Assembly (NCBI RefSeq): GCF_947495965.1 | Contig: NZ_CANMBB010000010.1 | Coordinates: forward strand, 1-64,000 | Reading direction: 5' to 3' | Length of the DNA stretch: 64,000 bases | Origin: an uncultured Maribacter sp. | GTDB taxonomy: Bacteria; Bacteroidota; Bacteroidia; Flavobacteriales; Flavobacteriaceae | Part shown: piece after piece, positions 1-10,520 of the stretch | Layout of the letters: every line of letters starts with the position of its first letter | Position numbering within the stretch: position 1 is the stretch's first letter | Notes under the pieces: model-generated | Told to the model about the DNA's origin: nothing | What the model saw: the letters and a program-made list of their open reading frames with translations, nothing else | Databases searched by the model: none | Made by a program: the position numbers and the translations under genes

Positions 1-585
1 GTTAGCACCATCATATACATACAACTCATTGGTTGCTGTATCTAAATAAGTTACTCCTGGATTATTATTTGCTGGAGGCCCTGTTGGTGGCCCTAGATTA
101 CTTGTTGTAAGTTCATTAGTAGGATCTATATCTAAATCTAATGCATTGTTTGCTGCTAAATCTGCTATTGCTTCTTCTACTGTAGTCTCATTTACACTAT
201 CTCCATCTACATCTAAAGGGTTATTTAAATTTACCTCAGCAGCATTCTGATCTGCTAAATCTTCTAAATTTACAGAAACGGTATTTCCATTTTCTATATC
301 TAAGGATAATAAATTTGTAGCAGAGTCAAAACTAAAATTTTGTAATTGCTGACTATCTGTAGAGGTTAACTCCCAAGTATTTCCATCCCAGAAATATATT
401 GTACCCGTATCTGTATTTACATAAATATCCCCTAAATCTGCACCTGTAGGTGTACCAACACCTGGAGCTGTAACATCTGTACCACTTAACACTTCGCAAT
501 TACATTGATCCTCTAAAAGAACTGTTTGTTGCGAAAACGCAATTCCCGATATAAATAACAACATCGGTAATAGAAACTTTTTCAT
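1..585 (-). CDS. Secreted repeat protein, N-terminal 195 residues (runs off the window)
   Basis: This open reading frame is missing from the ORF track because its stop lies outside the window. It starts at the ATG complementary to 583-585 and stays open for 195 codons to base 1. The product begins with a clear signal peptide (MKKFLLPMLLFISGIAFSQQ) and so is exported. The exported part shows short motifs of the type GDIYVNTDTGTIYFWDG and GVTYLDTATNELYVYDG, an acidic stretch DVDGDSVNETTVEEAI and a Pro/Gly/Asn-rich linker. Such motifs occur in long surface or fibre-like proteins of flavobacteria, often T9SS cargo, but the C-terminal sorting domain is not visible here. I do not recognise a named family. 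The transcript direction matches the large surface genes to its right. Confidence 0.8.
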   Translation of the reverse strand, partial: MKKFLLPMLLFISGIAFSQQTVLLEDQCNCEVLSGTDVTAPGVGTPTGADLGDIYVNTDTGTIYFWDGNTWELTSTDSQQLQNFSFDSATNLLSLDIENGNTVSVNLEDLADQNAAEVNLNNPLDVDGDSVNETTVEEAIADLAANNALDLDIDPTNELTTSNLGPPTGPPANNNPGVTYLDTATNELYVYDGAN

Positions 586-880
586 TTGTAGGTTTTTAGT
601 TTTGGCCATTTTAGTACTATAATTTTTCTATATATTTTAAGTATATACCTGTAATCTTTCTTTTAAGAAACCATAACTTTTACACTATGATCTTACTACA
701 CTCTACAAAAATAACTTTACATCCTCCGTTGGAAAATAAATGTTGTGTAAGTGTACATTAGTATTGTATACCTCTTAAAAAGTGAGGTTTTAGTAAAATA
801 AAACACTTAAAAAACTTTATTCCTTTTATCGATAACCTCAACAAAAACAAAAGTTTCAAGCGTTTAGTTTTTTATGCAAA
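586..880. other. AT-rich intergenic region upstream of the secreted repeat protein
   Basis: About 295 bases lie between the 1804-aa gene and the partial gene at the window edge. On the minus strand a TATTTTTG box (706-713) fits the Bacteroidota -7 consensus TAnnTTTG, but no TTG sits at the expected distance. The nonamer AATGTTGTG near 748 also occurs upstream of the next two large surface genes. No coding potential is seen. Confidence 0.4.
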
Positions 881-3800
881 TCAGTTTTTCCTTACCCTAT
901 GCGTTATTCTTCTATTTGTAATTACTGTTGCAACTCTAAGGTTTAAAACTGCAGTAATAGAAGTATCCATTGTACAGACAAACATAGAATTAGAAACTAA
1001 AACTCTGTACTGATTCCCATTATCACTAGATGTTGGATTTGTTATAGATAAGGTATTGGTATTTACACCACTATGTATACCAGAATTAGGTAAATTATCC
1101 CAAGTTGTACCGTTAAATAATTGCCACTGAAATATATCTCCGTTTGTTGCAGCGACGGTCATAGTGCCACTACATCCTGGACAGATAGTTAAACTACTAG
1201 GTTCTGTGGTAATAACAGGAGCTGTACCTGCTTCTTTATAATCGAAAACTAAATTCGTATTAATATCAACTGGAGTAGTATATCCATCAGAATTACCAGT
1301 TACTAATCCATTTACAACATTATATCCAGTTCCCTCTAACTCCCCTATTTCTGTTCCGCTTTCCGTATAACCTGCTTCTTGCACATCATTACAGCCATCG
1401 CTATCCGAATCTACCTCTATAGCATCTATATTATTATCTCCATCAGAATCTGCTAATGAATAATTTACAGTCTCATTATTTGGTTCGCTTTGTACTGCAT
1501 TTGGCACCCCATCTATACCTACCACTCCATTAACTACTCCGTTTGTATGGTCTTGGTTATGACCTGCTTCTACAGCATCATAGATACCATCATTATCACT
1601 ATCTAAATCTATACTATCTGGAACGCCATCATTATCGGTATCTTTACAAGTAGTGATATCTTCTACCGTTACAAAATCTAATGCAGCTCCATCAGCAGTA
1701 TAACTAGGAGTAGCTTCAAAAGAAATAGTTGTTTGCGCTGTTGTTGCCACAAAGGTTCTTTCATAATAAAACCACTTTTTTGGCCCCATTATTCCTGCAA
1801 CAACGCCTTCTGCTTTTGTTAATAAGGTTTGATTGATAAGAGAATTACTTGAAGCATCTATAACATCTACATCTAATGTTACTTGAGCTCCAGTGGCATG
1901 ACCTACATCTTCTCCCCAAAAGAAAGAAAACTTGTACGTATTCCCAACAGTAGTATTTATTACTTGGGATAAAATATTATTTATACCGCTGGTAACATTA
2001 TTATTTCCCATAACGTCTAAGTACTGCGTACCATGGTATTCTTCTGCAAAAGTATTAGATGACCATGCAGGACTTTCTCCACCTACCCAACCATCAAGGT
2101 TTTGCGTATATGTCCAACCTGCTAAAGTATTGGCATTGTATGTTGCGCCTATAAAAGTTCCTGAAGCATCTGTAAATCCTCCCGGGAAAATAGCAGCATC
2201 TGTAAAATCTTGTTGCTCAAAGGATGGATTAATTATTAGGTTGCCGCAACCTTCATCTGTATCTAAAATTCCATCATTATCATCATCAAAATCTAGCGCA
2301 TCTACAATAGTATCATTATCATTATCTGGTCTGTCATCTAAAGCATCTCTAAAATCTACATCGCCTCCTGTGCCTGCATCATTATCAGAATCTAGTAAAG
2401 TAAATGATGGGGTTATTGGATTATCTATGGTTCCTCCTGGATCATTATACCCTGTTACATCGGTATCTATTCCATCATCTAGACCATCATTATCTGTATC
2501 TTCTCCTGCTAAGGCTATCCCTGCTTCTGTAGTATCTCCATGACCTTCGTTATCACTATCTAAATCTAAGTAATCTGGTTCGTCTGCTCCATCTGTATTA
2601 GTTGGGGTTAATCCTCCTAAGTAAGCAGAATTAACTCCGTTATTGGTTGCATATGTTGCTGAAGAATCGTTATTGGGTGGCGTATATCCCAAAGTGGTTT
2701 GCGCTTCTACGTTATCTGGAATTCCATCGCCATCACTATCTAAATCTAAGTCATTAGTAATACCATCATTATCAGTATCTACTAAACAATTTTGAACAAG
2801 ACTGGATAACCTTCCCGTCATAACAGTATTTCCGTTTTCAATTTGATCTAATATAAAATTATTGGTAACAGCATTCCATAAAAAAGGATTTACCGTTAAT
2901 CCATTTACAAAAACCATAGGTTCTAATGGGCCATTCCATGTTTTAGATCCATATAACTCAACAGTTCTGTTCTTTTTAACTATAAGACGTATTAAGGGTG
3001 TGTCTGGATTTGTAGGGTTATTCCATGCAATTGACCATATATTAGACACTCCACCACCTCCGTAATATGTGCCATCTGCAAATTCAACAGTTCTAATTGG
3101 TCTGTGAAATTCTATTTCTCCTGTGGTTAACTGAACACCGTTGATATTAAAATTAAAACTGTTATCAATACTTGTAATATCTATAACAATACCATCTAAA
3201 CCGTTATCCAATGAAAGAGAAACATCACTTCTATTAATTGAAAAATCAACTGACTCGGTTAAACACCCTTCATTAGTATCTAAAATTCCATCATTATCAT
3301 TATCTAAATCTATATCATCTGGAACACCATCATTATCTGTATCCTCACATGTATTTACAGTACTATCCAGGTAATATATATTTGTTGCATTATAAGCAGC
3401 TGCTGTTACTTGGCCGTTGGAGTTTACGGTTGGAGTTCCAGAACCATAGGTTCCATTATCATCTGTATCCGCATTAGTTATAAGACTAAAGTATGCTTCA
3501 TCTGCATCTGTACAACCATCACCATCACTGTCTAAGTCTAAATAATTAGGTGTACCATCTTTATCTGTATCTATTTGAGAAGTCCAAATAATAGCATTTA
3601 CCAATAAATCTTCTCCTGCAGTATTAAACCCTGTAGTAAGTGGTATTATGGTTCGTCTTCCTGGTGCTATACCTGAGTCTAGTTCGTCACCAGGTTCCCA
3701 TACCGCAAAATCTTTTTGTCCATTAGGGTGTCTTCCTAATTCTGTTCCTGAAACTACTCCGTTTACATAAAAATCAGCATCACCTACATCGTAATTACCA

Positions 3801-6295
3801 TTAGATAATCCTGATGTAATTGGATGTGTATTATTTATAATATTTATAAAGTTTGTAGCTGTATTCCCTGTAGCACCTGTTGTTCCAATTATTTCATCAT
3901 AAAGTGCATTTTCACTGGTAATAACTCCATTATTCGTGGTAGTTAAATTTGCCACATTAGCATAGGCTGTTCCACTGTTTACTCGTTCAAATAAGAAAGT
4001 TACTGCATAATCATTAGCATTTCCGCCCACATTATCATCTACTACAGTAACGTTATAGCCTAAGGCTATTAATTTATCAATTGTATTTTGTTCTTCTGTA
4101 TTTGGAGAATTCTGAGTTACCCATAAAACAGTTCTTGGATTTTCTACTACATCTAAAATACCATCATTATCATCATCTACATCACATACATCATTAATTC
4201 CATCTCCATCGGTATCTGTACCTGTAGGGTCTCTACAGGGCTCTTCTATATATACCTTTGCAGTATCACTTTTCCCTAATGCCGGACATATAGATACCGT
4301 AGAATCTGTTATTGTATACTCAAAACTTGTACCTGTAAAAAAGGTTCCTGAACTATAGGTATAGGTAACCAAACCTAAATCTGCATCATCAATTACCACA
4401 CTACCAATAGCAGGTTGTACAACACTATCAATAAAGAAATTTTCACCGTCGGGTTCTGTATCATTATCAAATAAATTAATTTGAATAGAAACGGTGTTTC
4501 CTTGGGGAACAACAACGATATCGTCTTCTGCATTTGGCGGATTTATATTTTCTACAATTTCTGCATCTGTTGTAGATAAATCGTAGTGATTTGTTCCGGG
4601 TATTGTACTTGGTTGTGCTATTATGGTGGATATTAATCTTGAGTACCCATTTGGATCTGAAGCATCATAAAAATTTGGATACCTTACTTCTATAATATAG
4701 GTTTCATTTTCTCCTAAAGGAAGCCCAAAATGAACTTCTTCTGGACTTTGTGTTCCATGCCCATAAACACCATTTACTTGTCGTAAACCACTAATGATAT
4801 TACCTGCGCAGTCTCTAATTAAAACATTAGTACCAAGAGCCACCCTCTCTGGCAATCCTCCTGTAGAACCATTAGCGCCTCTATCCTCGGTTACATCAAT
4901 CATTAAATGATTGTTTCTGTTTGCTGCTGGTAAGTCATTTATAAATAGTTGATTTGCACTACCATTAATATTCATGTAAATATCTAAATCGCCATCATCA
5001 TCAATATCTATCATTGTAGTTCCTTCTCCATCTCTGGTATTAAAAGTTTCTGAGTCTAAACTAAAAGTCATTGCAGTACCACTACCAATTACTCCTGGTG
5101 CTGGTGTTGGACTATTTAATTGATTTATAAATAGGTAACTTCTATTATTAGCTCCATTACCAGGAGCATCACCCACGAATAAAATATCTATATCTCCATC
5201 ATTATCTATATCTCCTCCAGTAACCGCATCTATACCATTAGATGAAGTACCGCTATCTAAATTACTTGGTTGTGGTAAACCTGGAAAAGTTGTAGCTCCT
5301 AAAGGAGTCCAAACACCTGGTCCATCATTTCTAAATATTTGCGTAAGTCCGTTTTCTGTCCATACAGCATCTAAATCGCCATCGTTATCTAAATCCCATA
5401 GCCCGTTAGCTCCTTTATTGTTATTTGCTGCTTGGGCTAAGTCTGAGCCACTAGTAAAAGTACCTCCTTGATTTAAGAAAAAATCATTTTCATTACGTTT
5501 ACGCATAAAAATATCTACCCAACCGTCATCATTAACATCGGCTGCAGAACCATAGTCACCATCCGTTGCAAACTGATTCAATCCAAAATTTACAACGCCA
5601 TTACCATTACCCGTAGTAATATGTGTAAAAAGTGCATTAGCTGCGGGATTAACAACCGTATGTGTAGTATGATTTATATAATTATTTCTTAGAAGTTCTA
5701 TTCCGTAATTATGACTATCAAAAAAGATGTCTAAATCGCCATCTCCTTCAAAATCAAAAAAACCAGCTCCTTCACAATTTATAGCACCAATTGTTATTGT
5801 AGCATTATTATTTTCGCCAACCGTTATTGGAGTTGTGCCTCCTGCTCCATCTCCAAAGGTTCCATTTGCATTCTGTATAAATATCTGAATTGCCACTACT
5901 GATGTATTCGTACCTGAACTAGTCATCATAAAATCTGGCTTTCCATCTCCATTTAAATCACCCCATGCTGCTTGCCTTTCTGCTCTATCACCTGCTATCA
6001 TTCCTGGCGCTAATGTAGTCTGTACATTGGTAAATGTACCATCTCCATTATTACGCATAAGGTAATTTCGCAGAGAGGTACTATTCTGAAGAACAAGAAC
6101 ATCTATATCCCCATCGCCATCAAAATCGGACCAAGCATGTCCTCCATCTTTATTTCCGCCTAAATTTAAACCGTAAGATGCTGCACTCTCTATGAAAGTG
6201 GTTTGGGCGTTAGTGTTTTTTATAAAACAAATAGATAGAATACATGTAAGTAGGTATATGTTCTTTCTAGAATTATATAATGTGCTTTTAAGCAT
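881..6295 (-). CDS. Giant secreted FG-GAP / ASPIC-UnbV / TSP3-repeat surface protein
   Basis: An 1804-aa exported protein. A signal peptide ends near residue 30 (NTNA-QTTF). Residues of roughly 40-450 carry FG-GAP/VCBS-type beta-propeller repeats (DFDGDGDIDV, DINDDGWVD-like calcium loops). An ASPIC/UnbV-like segment follows (near 480-560, VHFGLPLGENETYIIEVRYPN), then a cadherin-like/Big_9-type domain (NAEDDIVVVPQGNTVS), a Rossmann-like segment starting VLWVTQNSPN, and many thrombospondin type 3 Asp-rich repeats (DTDNDGVPDDIDLDNDNDG). Between these lies a carbohydrate-binding-like module beginning NLIINPSFEQ, and near the end an Ig-like domain. The protein ends in VITNRRITHRVRKN, almost the same tail as the next gene, and shows neither a type A nor a type B T9SS domain. 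It is probably calcium-stabilised and surface-exposed or released; substrate unknown. A good -33/-7 promoter lies just upstream. Confidence 0.85.
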   Translation of the reverse strand: MLKSTLYNSRKNIYLLTCILSICFIKNTNAQTTFIESAASYGLNLGGNKDGGHAWSDFDGDGDIDVLVLQNSTSLRNYLMRNNGDGTFTNVQTTLAPGMIAGDRAERQAAWGDLNGDGKPDFMMTSSGTNTSVVAIQIFIQNANGTFGDGAGGTTPITVGENNNATITIGAINCEGAGFFDFEGDGDLDIFFDSHNYGIELLRNNYINHTTHTVVNPAANALFTHITTGNGNGVVNFGLNQFATDGDYGSAADVNDDGWVDIFMRKRNENDFFLNQGGTFTSGSDLAQAANNNKGANGLWDLDNDGDLDAVWTENGLTQIFRNDGPGVWTPLGATTFPGLPQPSNLDSGTSSNGIDAVTGGDIDNDGDIDILFVGDAPGNGANNRSYLFINQLNSPTPAPGVIGSGTAMTFSLDSETFNTRDGEGTTMIDIDDDGDLDIYMNINGSANQLFINDLPAANRNNHLMIDVTEDRGANGSTGGLPERVALGTNVLIRDCAGNIISGLRQVNGVYGHGTQSPEEVHFGLPLGENETYIIEVRYPNFYDASDPNGYSRLISTIIAQPSTIPGTNHYDLSTTDAEIVENINPPNAEDDIVVVPQGNTVSIQINLFDNDTEPDGENFFIDSVVQPAIGSVVIDDADLGLVTYTYSSGTFFTGTSFEYTITDSTVSICPALGKSDTAKVYIEEPCRDPTGTDTDGDGINDVCDVDDDNDGILDVVENPRTVLWVTQNSPNTEEQNTIDKLIALGYNVTVVDDNVGGNANDYAVTFLFERVNSGTAYANVANLTTTNNGVITSENALYDEIIGTTGATGNTATNFINIINNTHPITSGLSNGNYDVGDADFYVNGVVSGTELGRHPNGQKDFAVWEPGDELDSGIAPGRRTIIPLTTGFNTAGEDLLVNAIIWTSQIDTDKDGTPNYLDLDSDGDGCTDADEAYFSLITNADTDDNGTYGSGTPTVNSNGQVTAAAYNATNIYYLDSTVNTCEDTDNDGVPDDIDLDNDNDGILDTNEGCLTESVDFSINRSDVSLSLDNGLDGIVIDITSIDNSFNFNINGVQLTTGEIEFHRPIRTVEFADGTYYGGGGVSNIWSIAWNNPTNPDTPLIRLIVKKNRTVELYGSKTWNGPLEPMVFVNGLTVNPFLWNAVTNNFILDQIENGNTVMTGRLSSLVQNCLVDTDNDGITNDLDLDSDGDGIPDNVEAQTTLGYTPPNNDSSATYATNNGVNSAYLGGLTPTNTDGADEPDYLDLDSDNEGHGDTTEAGIALAGEDTDNDGLDDGIDTDVTGYNDPGGTIDNPITPSFTLLDSDNDAGTGGDVDFRDALDDRPDNDNDTIVDALDFDDDNDGILDTDEGCGNLIINPSFEQQDFTDAAIFPGGFTDASGTFIGATYNANTLAGWTYTQNLDGWVGGESPAWSSNTFAEEYHGTQYLDVMGNNNVTSGINNILSQVINTTVGNTYKFSFFWGEDVGHATGAQVTLDVDVIDASSNSLINQTLLTKAEGVVAGIMGPKKWFYYERTFVATTAQTTISFEATPSYTADGAALDFVTVEDITTCKDTDNDGVPDSIDLDSDNDGIYDAVEAGHNQDHTNGVVNGVVGIDGVPNAVQSEPNNETVNYSLADSDGDNNIDAIEVDSDSDGCNDVQEAGYTESGTEIGELEGTGYNVVNGLVTGNSDGYTTPVDINTNLVFDYKEAGTAPVITTEPSSLTICPGCSGTMTVAATNGDIFQWQLFNGTTWDNLPNSGIHSGVNTNTLSITNPTSSDNGNQYRVLVSNSMFVCTMDTSITAVLNLRVATVITNRRITHRVRKN

Positions 6296-6332
6296 GGTAA
6301 AGTATTCATTATAGATTTAGCGGGAACTATAA

Positions 6333-6364
6333 CAAAAATAAATGCATACGCTTACTAACAACAA
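6333..6364 (-). promoter_or_regulatory. Predicted promoter of the 1804-aa surface protein gene
   Basis: On the minus strand TTGTTG (6359-6364) is followed after about 18-21 nt by TATTTTTG (6333-6340), matching the Bacteroidota sigma consensus TTG-N17-23-TAnnTTTG. The start codon is about 37 nt downstream of the -7 box. An inverted pair ACAAC/GTTGT overlaps the -33 side. Confidence 0.6.
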
Positions 6365-6479
6365 TTAATGTTGTGTAGGCACTAATAAACATGGTATATA
6401 TCTAAAATTTAGAGGTTAGATAAATTAAAAAAAAATCTACAAAAAATACATTTGTAATCCAAGTATTACAAAAATATTT

Positions 6480-9400
6480 TTATTCTTTTTTAACTCTATA
6501 AGTTATTCTTCTATTAGTAATAACAGAATAACTTTTTACTGTGCTAAAGGGAGAAAATTCAGAAGTAGAATTACTTAATGTTGCGGTTGCGGTTATTAAA
6601 CTACCAATACCTACACTAGGAGGGACAGTCATTTGAAACTTAAATTCATTTGTATTATCTGTATTGCCATCATTATCCGTATAAAGTGATGTTCCATTGT
6701 CTAAATCTGCACTGCTACCCTCTATAAAACTACCTAAGTATATTTGCCCTTCTCCATAGTCTACCGATTGACCCAATTGGTTATCTCCTGCACTAGCAGT
6801 ACCTTCACTTACATCTGTTACAAAAAATTCTATGGTAGTTCCAGGTGCAGACCACCCTGATATTATTATTTGAGATCCTGAAAGAAAAATATTAGACAGT
6901 AAAGGGAAGTTTATAAGTCCATTTGGCCCATTATCAACATCATTCAATTCATTTAACGTTACGCCATCTCCCACAAAATTTGATGCATCTAAATCGATTC
7001 CAAGTGCAGCTCCCGCTGTTCCGTTTGCGTAAAAAGAATTTTGTGTAATTAAATTTCCTGAAGTATTCCCTCCTGATAATACAATACCTGAACCTCCATT
7101 ACTGAAAATTATGTTGTTAGAAACCAAAGAATTACTACCATCTAGTAATATCCCTGCATTCTCTACATTAGCCATACAAATTCCTCCGTTTTGTCCTGAA
7201 GTTGTTATGGTGTTTTCTATTATCGAAATACTTCCTGCACTTCCATCGCCATCTATTCCCAAACTAGCAGCACTATCAATAAGATTTTGCTCAATGACTA
7301 TTCCCGAACCACTACTAATTGTAATATTATCATCACATACGCCATTACCATTAGAGGTTATATGGTTATTTTGAATGGTTACTGAGGTCCCTCCATTTAT
7401 AAACACTCCCGCGTCTACATTAGTAGCTATATAATTCCCATTTACTATAGCAACGCCTCCTATAATTTCTATACCATAATCTATATTACCCGCATTATTT
7501 CCTATCGCATTAACTCCCAATAAAGATTCTAAAACACTAGTGTTTCCATTTTGAATTCGAATGCCCGCATTATTTCCTGCATATACTGATATATTACGTA
7601 TAACGACATTAGTACCTTGTGTATTTAAAACATCGCCATTATTCTTATGCACTTGTATTTCTGGTCGATTAAAATCCGGAAGAGTTATCCCTGATCTACC
7701 TACTAAACTTCCCCCAGAACCTACAGTCCCCGAATTTGAATTTCCAGAATACGCTGTCTGTGTTCTTCCGTCTATAATCGTATTATCCCCAAGAATAGTA
7801 GTTAAAGGATTACCATCGGAGACTAAAATATTAAAATAGCCACTTGCATAACCTGTATCCGCGGTACGTCCCATACTATCACTAGTAGGTGGTATCATAA
7901 AAATAGAAGTATCCTCTCCTACAAGCGGGTCAAAAATACTATTGGCTTCAATATTTAAACCTGTTTCGTCTAAATTATTAGCATTAACTATAAATTGCTC
8001 TAAAGATCCTTGCCCATCTTCATTGGTATTGACAATAGTATTAAAGTTAAAGCCAAAATCCAATCCAATAACGCCTTCACTAGCAATAGAAACCGTTGAA
8101 ACTGTTTGGGCATTTGTTAATATTCCTGCAGCCACATCTTCACCAGACGGATTAGCCCCTCCAACTTCATTAATAACACCACTAAAACCAACACCAGCAA
8201 CATAATTTTCTCTATATGTTTGTACAGGTAAACAAGTGGTACAACTGACCCCGCCTATTCTACTAGAATTAACCGTATTATTTACCACTCTTACACTGTA
8301 ACTCCCATTTTCCATACCACCCATAGAATATTCTCCGGTGGAATCGCTAAGCGTAAACTCTTGAAATACACCAGCGTTATCATACAATTCTACTCTGGCA
8401 TTATTTACTCCTATTCCATTTGCAATGGTCATATCTCTACCTGAACCACCTCCATAATTAATATCTTCAAATATATTTCCTACAATTAAATTACTAGGAA
8501 CCTTAACTAAAACCATGTTGGCTATAACAAAATCTTGTCCGGTATGAACATCTACCGTAATTTGTGAATCTGCAGCTGAGATATAGGATGAAATATCAAA
8601 TGTATCTAAATCTAAGCCGTAGGAATCATTATAATTAATTATACCCGATGGTGTGTTATTAAAAATTGTTGAATTGTAAGCATTATTACCTGTTTGTCCG
8701 CCATCGCCAGAGAGTATTGTCGTTGTTCCACCTTGATCCGTAACGGTTAGTGCTTCTCCATTTGGATTTGTTGTACCAGAGCTACTACCATCTAAAGTAC
8801 TGTCTCCTTCCCAAGATAGAACTGTTGTTTTTGCATCTGTAGATCCAATAGCATAAAACCCGTCTAAAGTATAAGATTGCGATGTATTACTTTCTCCTTT
8901 AAAACCATGATACATATTTATAGACACAGCTGGCAAAGTATCTTCTTCATAAAAAACTAACAAAGACCATCCTCCTAATACAGTTCCTGTACTACAATAA
9001 TTTGCAAAAACATTTGTATTATCAACATCTAAATCCGTAAAATCGTATACATTAGTCGTTGGGTCTACTATTCCTTCAATTATTGATGTAACATCACTCA
9101 TCATTCCATAAAAAAGTCTCCCACCACTCATTGAAGCTCCATAAACAAAGTCGGCATTCACTGCCTGACCTTCAAAAGTTACTTCCGTATCTGGTACTTG
9201 ATTAGAATGTGACCATAATAAAAATGCTTTAGTTATTACACCTGTAGGTGGAATAACGCTTGTTAAACCATTAACGGTTGAAGTTGTTTTTATAGAGCAA
9301 TATGTAGGATTATTTGCATCTCTAAGAGAACCTCCTGTTACAGAATAATCATAATACCCATTAAACTCATTAAATAGTGTAAGAGGAACTTCTGTTAAAA

Positions 9401-10520
9401 CTACTTCATTATCATTAATTGTTCCTGTTGCCGTATCTGTTATATCAACAGAACTATCGGTTACCGATGTAAAACTTATGGTATAGGTTTCTGATGACTC
9501 ATAGAAACTATCATCGGTAATTAAAACTGTTATTTGATCGGTATCACCTGCAGTACCATTAAAATTTAATGTTCCCGTATATAAGCCTGAGCCTGTGGTA
9601 TAATCTATTCCTTCTGTTGCTGTTCCTGCAGTTATCAAATAATCAACAGTAAAAGCTCCAGGTCGTGATCCACCTGCATGATTAACCGTAAATGTTGCTG
9701 TCCCAGCATCTTCTTGAACAGAAATATTTGACACTTGAATTACAGCAGCCGCATCATCATTAATAATAGTTCCTGTTGCTGTATCTGTTATGTCAACCGA
9801 GGTGTCTGTTACAGAAGTAAATTGAATCGTATAGGTCTCATTTGGTTCTACATCAAAATCATCTGTAATATTAACTGTTATTTGATCAGTATCACCTGCT
9901 GTACCATTAAAATTTAAAGTACCTGTGTACAAACCTGAACTTGTTGTATAATCTGTACCTTGAGTTGCAGACCCAGCTACTATTGAATAATTAGCAGAAA
10001 AACTCCCTGAGGTATCCAAACCGTTATGAGTTGCCGTAAAAATTGCTGTACCAGCATCTTCATCCACTAGAACATCGTTTACAAGTAATTCTGGCTGAGA
10101 GATACCACCATAATATTCTACTTGTGTTGACCGTCCATTATGAGGATTACAGTTAAACCTAGTTACAATTACTCTTACTTGACCTGTAAATGTTGCCATA
10201 AAAGTAGTTTCTGAGCTAGTACCACAAAAATCATCATTATATGAAATGAAAGCAGCTGTAGATTCATTATAAACAGAAATTTGAGTATCCCAAGATGCTA
10301 GTCCACATGTACTAAGAGTATAATCCCCTCCATTAACAACATTCATTAAAAAATATTGTCCTGCTTTTATACTAGGAGTAAACTGAGATGCTGCTGTAGG
10401 GTTTACTGGAGTTATACCTGAATCATTCCACCCATAACCACACTGTCCGTTTACCTCACTAGCATAACAAATACACAATAATAAAATAATATAAATACTT
10501 TTACTAACTGTTTTCATCAT
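6480..10520 (-). CDS. Giant secreted Calx-beta / SdrD-B / beta-helix surface protein
   Basis: A 1346-aa exported protein with a signal peptide ending near residue 25 (SEVNG-QCGY). After an N-terminal domain come two tandem Calx-beta repeats (about 150-370; both contain GLYTGTLNFNGTAGDTDQITV, so they arose by duplication), then a DUF3344-like beta domain (about 375-690), an SdrD-B/carboxypeptidase-regulatory-like domain (NIFEDINYGGGSGRD...NGSYSVRVVNN), and a right-handed parallel beta-helix rich in Asn/Gly turns (about 830-1200; NNAGIRIQNGNTSV and similar). The last residues VITNRRITYRVKKE repeat the tail of the 1804-aa protein. The architecture fits a calcium-binding, adhesin-like or matrix protein on the cell surface. 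No enzyme motif is evident, and the export route beyond Sec is not settled because no standard T9SS domain is seen. Confidence 0.85.
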   Translation of the reverse strand: MMKTVSKSIYIILLLCICYASEVNGQCGYGWNDSGITPVNPTAASQFTPSIKAGQYFLMNVVNGGDYTLSTCGLASWDTQISVYNESTAAFISYNDDFCGTSSETTFMATFTGQVRVIVTRFNCNPHNGRSTQVEYYGGISQPELLVNDVLVDEDAGTAIFTATHNGLDTSGSFSANYSIVAGSATQGTDYTTSSGLYTGTLNFNGTAGDTDQITVNITDDFDVEPNETYTIQFTSVTDTSVDITDTATGTIINDDAAAVIQVSNISVQEDAGTATFTVNHAGGSRPGAFTVDYLITAGTATEGIDYTTGSGLYTGTLNFNGTAGDTDQITVLITDDSFYESSETYTISFTSVTDSSVDITDTATGTINDNEVVLTEVPLTLFNEFNGYYDYSVTGGSLRDANNPTYCSIKTTSTVNGLTSVIPPTGVITKAFLLWSHSNQVPDTEVTFEGQAVNADFVYGASMSGGRLFYGMMSDVTSIIEGIVDPTTNVYDFTDLDVDNTNVFANYCSTGTVLGGWSLLVFYEEDTLPAVSINMYHGFKGESNTSQSYTLDGFYAIGSTDAKTTVLSWEGDSTLDGSSSGTTNPNGEALTVTDQGGTTTILSGDGGQTGNNAYNSTIFNNTPSGIINYNDSYGLDLDTFDISSYISAADSQITVDVHTGQDFVIANMVLVKVPSNLIVGNIFEDINYGGGSGRDMTIANGIGVNNARVELYDNAGVFQEFTLSDSTGEYSMGGMENGSYSVRVVNNTVNSSRIGGVSCTTCLPVQTYRENYVAGVGFSGVINEVGGANPSGEDVAAGILTNAQTVSTVSIASEGVIGLDFGFNFNTIVNTNEDGQGSLEQFIVNANNLDETGLNIEANSIFDPLVGEDTSIFMIPPTSDSMGRTADTGYASGYFNILVSDGNPLTTILGDNTIIDGRTQTAYSGNSNSGTVGSGGSLVGRSGITLPDFNRPEIQVHKNNGDVLNTQGTNVVIRNISVYAGNNAGIRIQNGNTSVLESLLGVNAIGNNAGNIDYGIEIIGGVAIVNGNYIATNVDAGVFINGGTSVTIQNNHITSNGNGVCDDNITISSGSGIVIEQNLIDSAASLGIDGDGSAGSISIIENTITTSGQNGGICMANVENAGILLDGSNSLVSNNIIFSNGGSGIVLSGGNTSGNLITQNSFYANGTAGAALGIDLDASNFVGDGVTLNELNDVDNGPNGLINFPLLSNIFLSGSQIIISGWSAPGTTIEFFVTDVSEGTASAGDNQLGQSVDYGEGQIYLGSFIEGSSADLDNGTSLYTDNDGNTDNTNEFKFQMTVPPSVGIGSLITATATLSNSTSEFSPFSTVKSYSVITNRRITYRVKKE

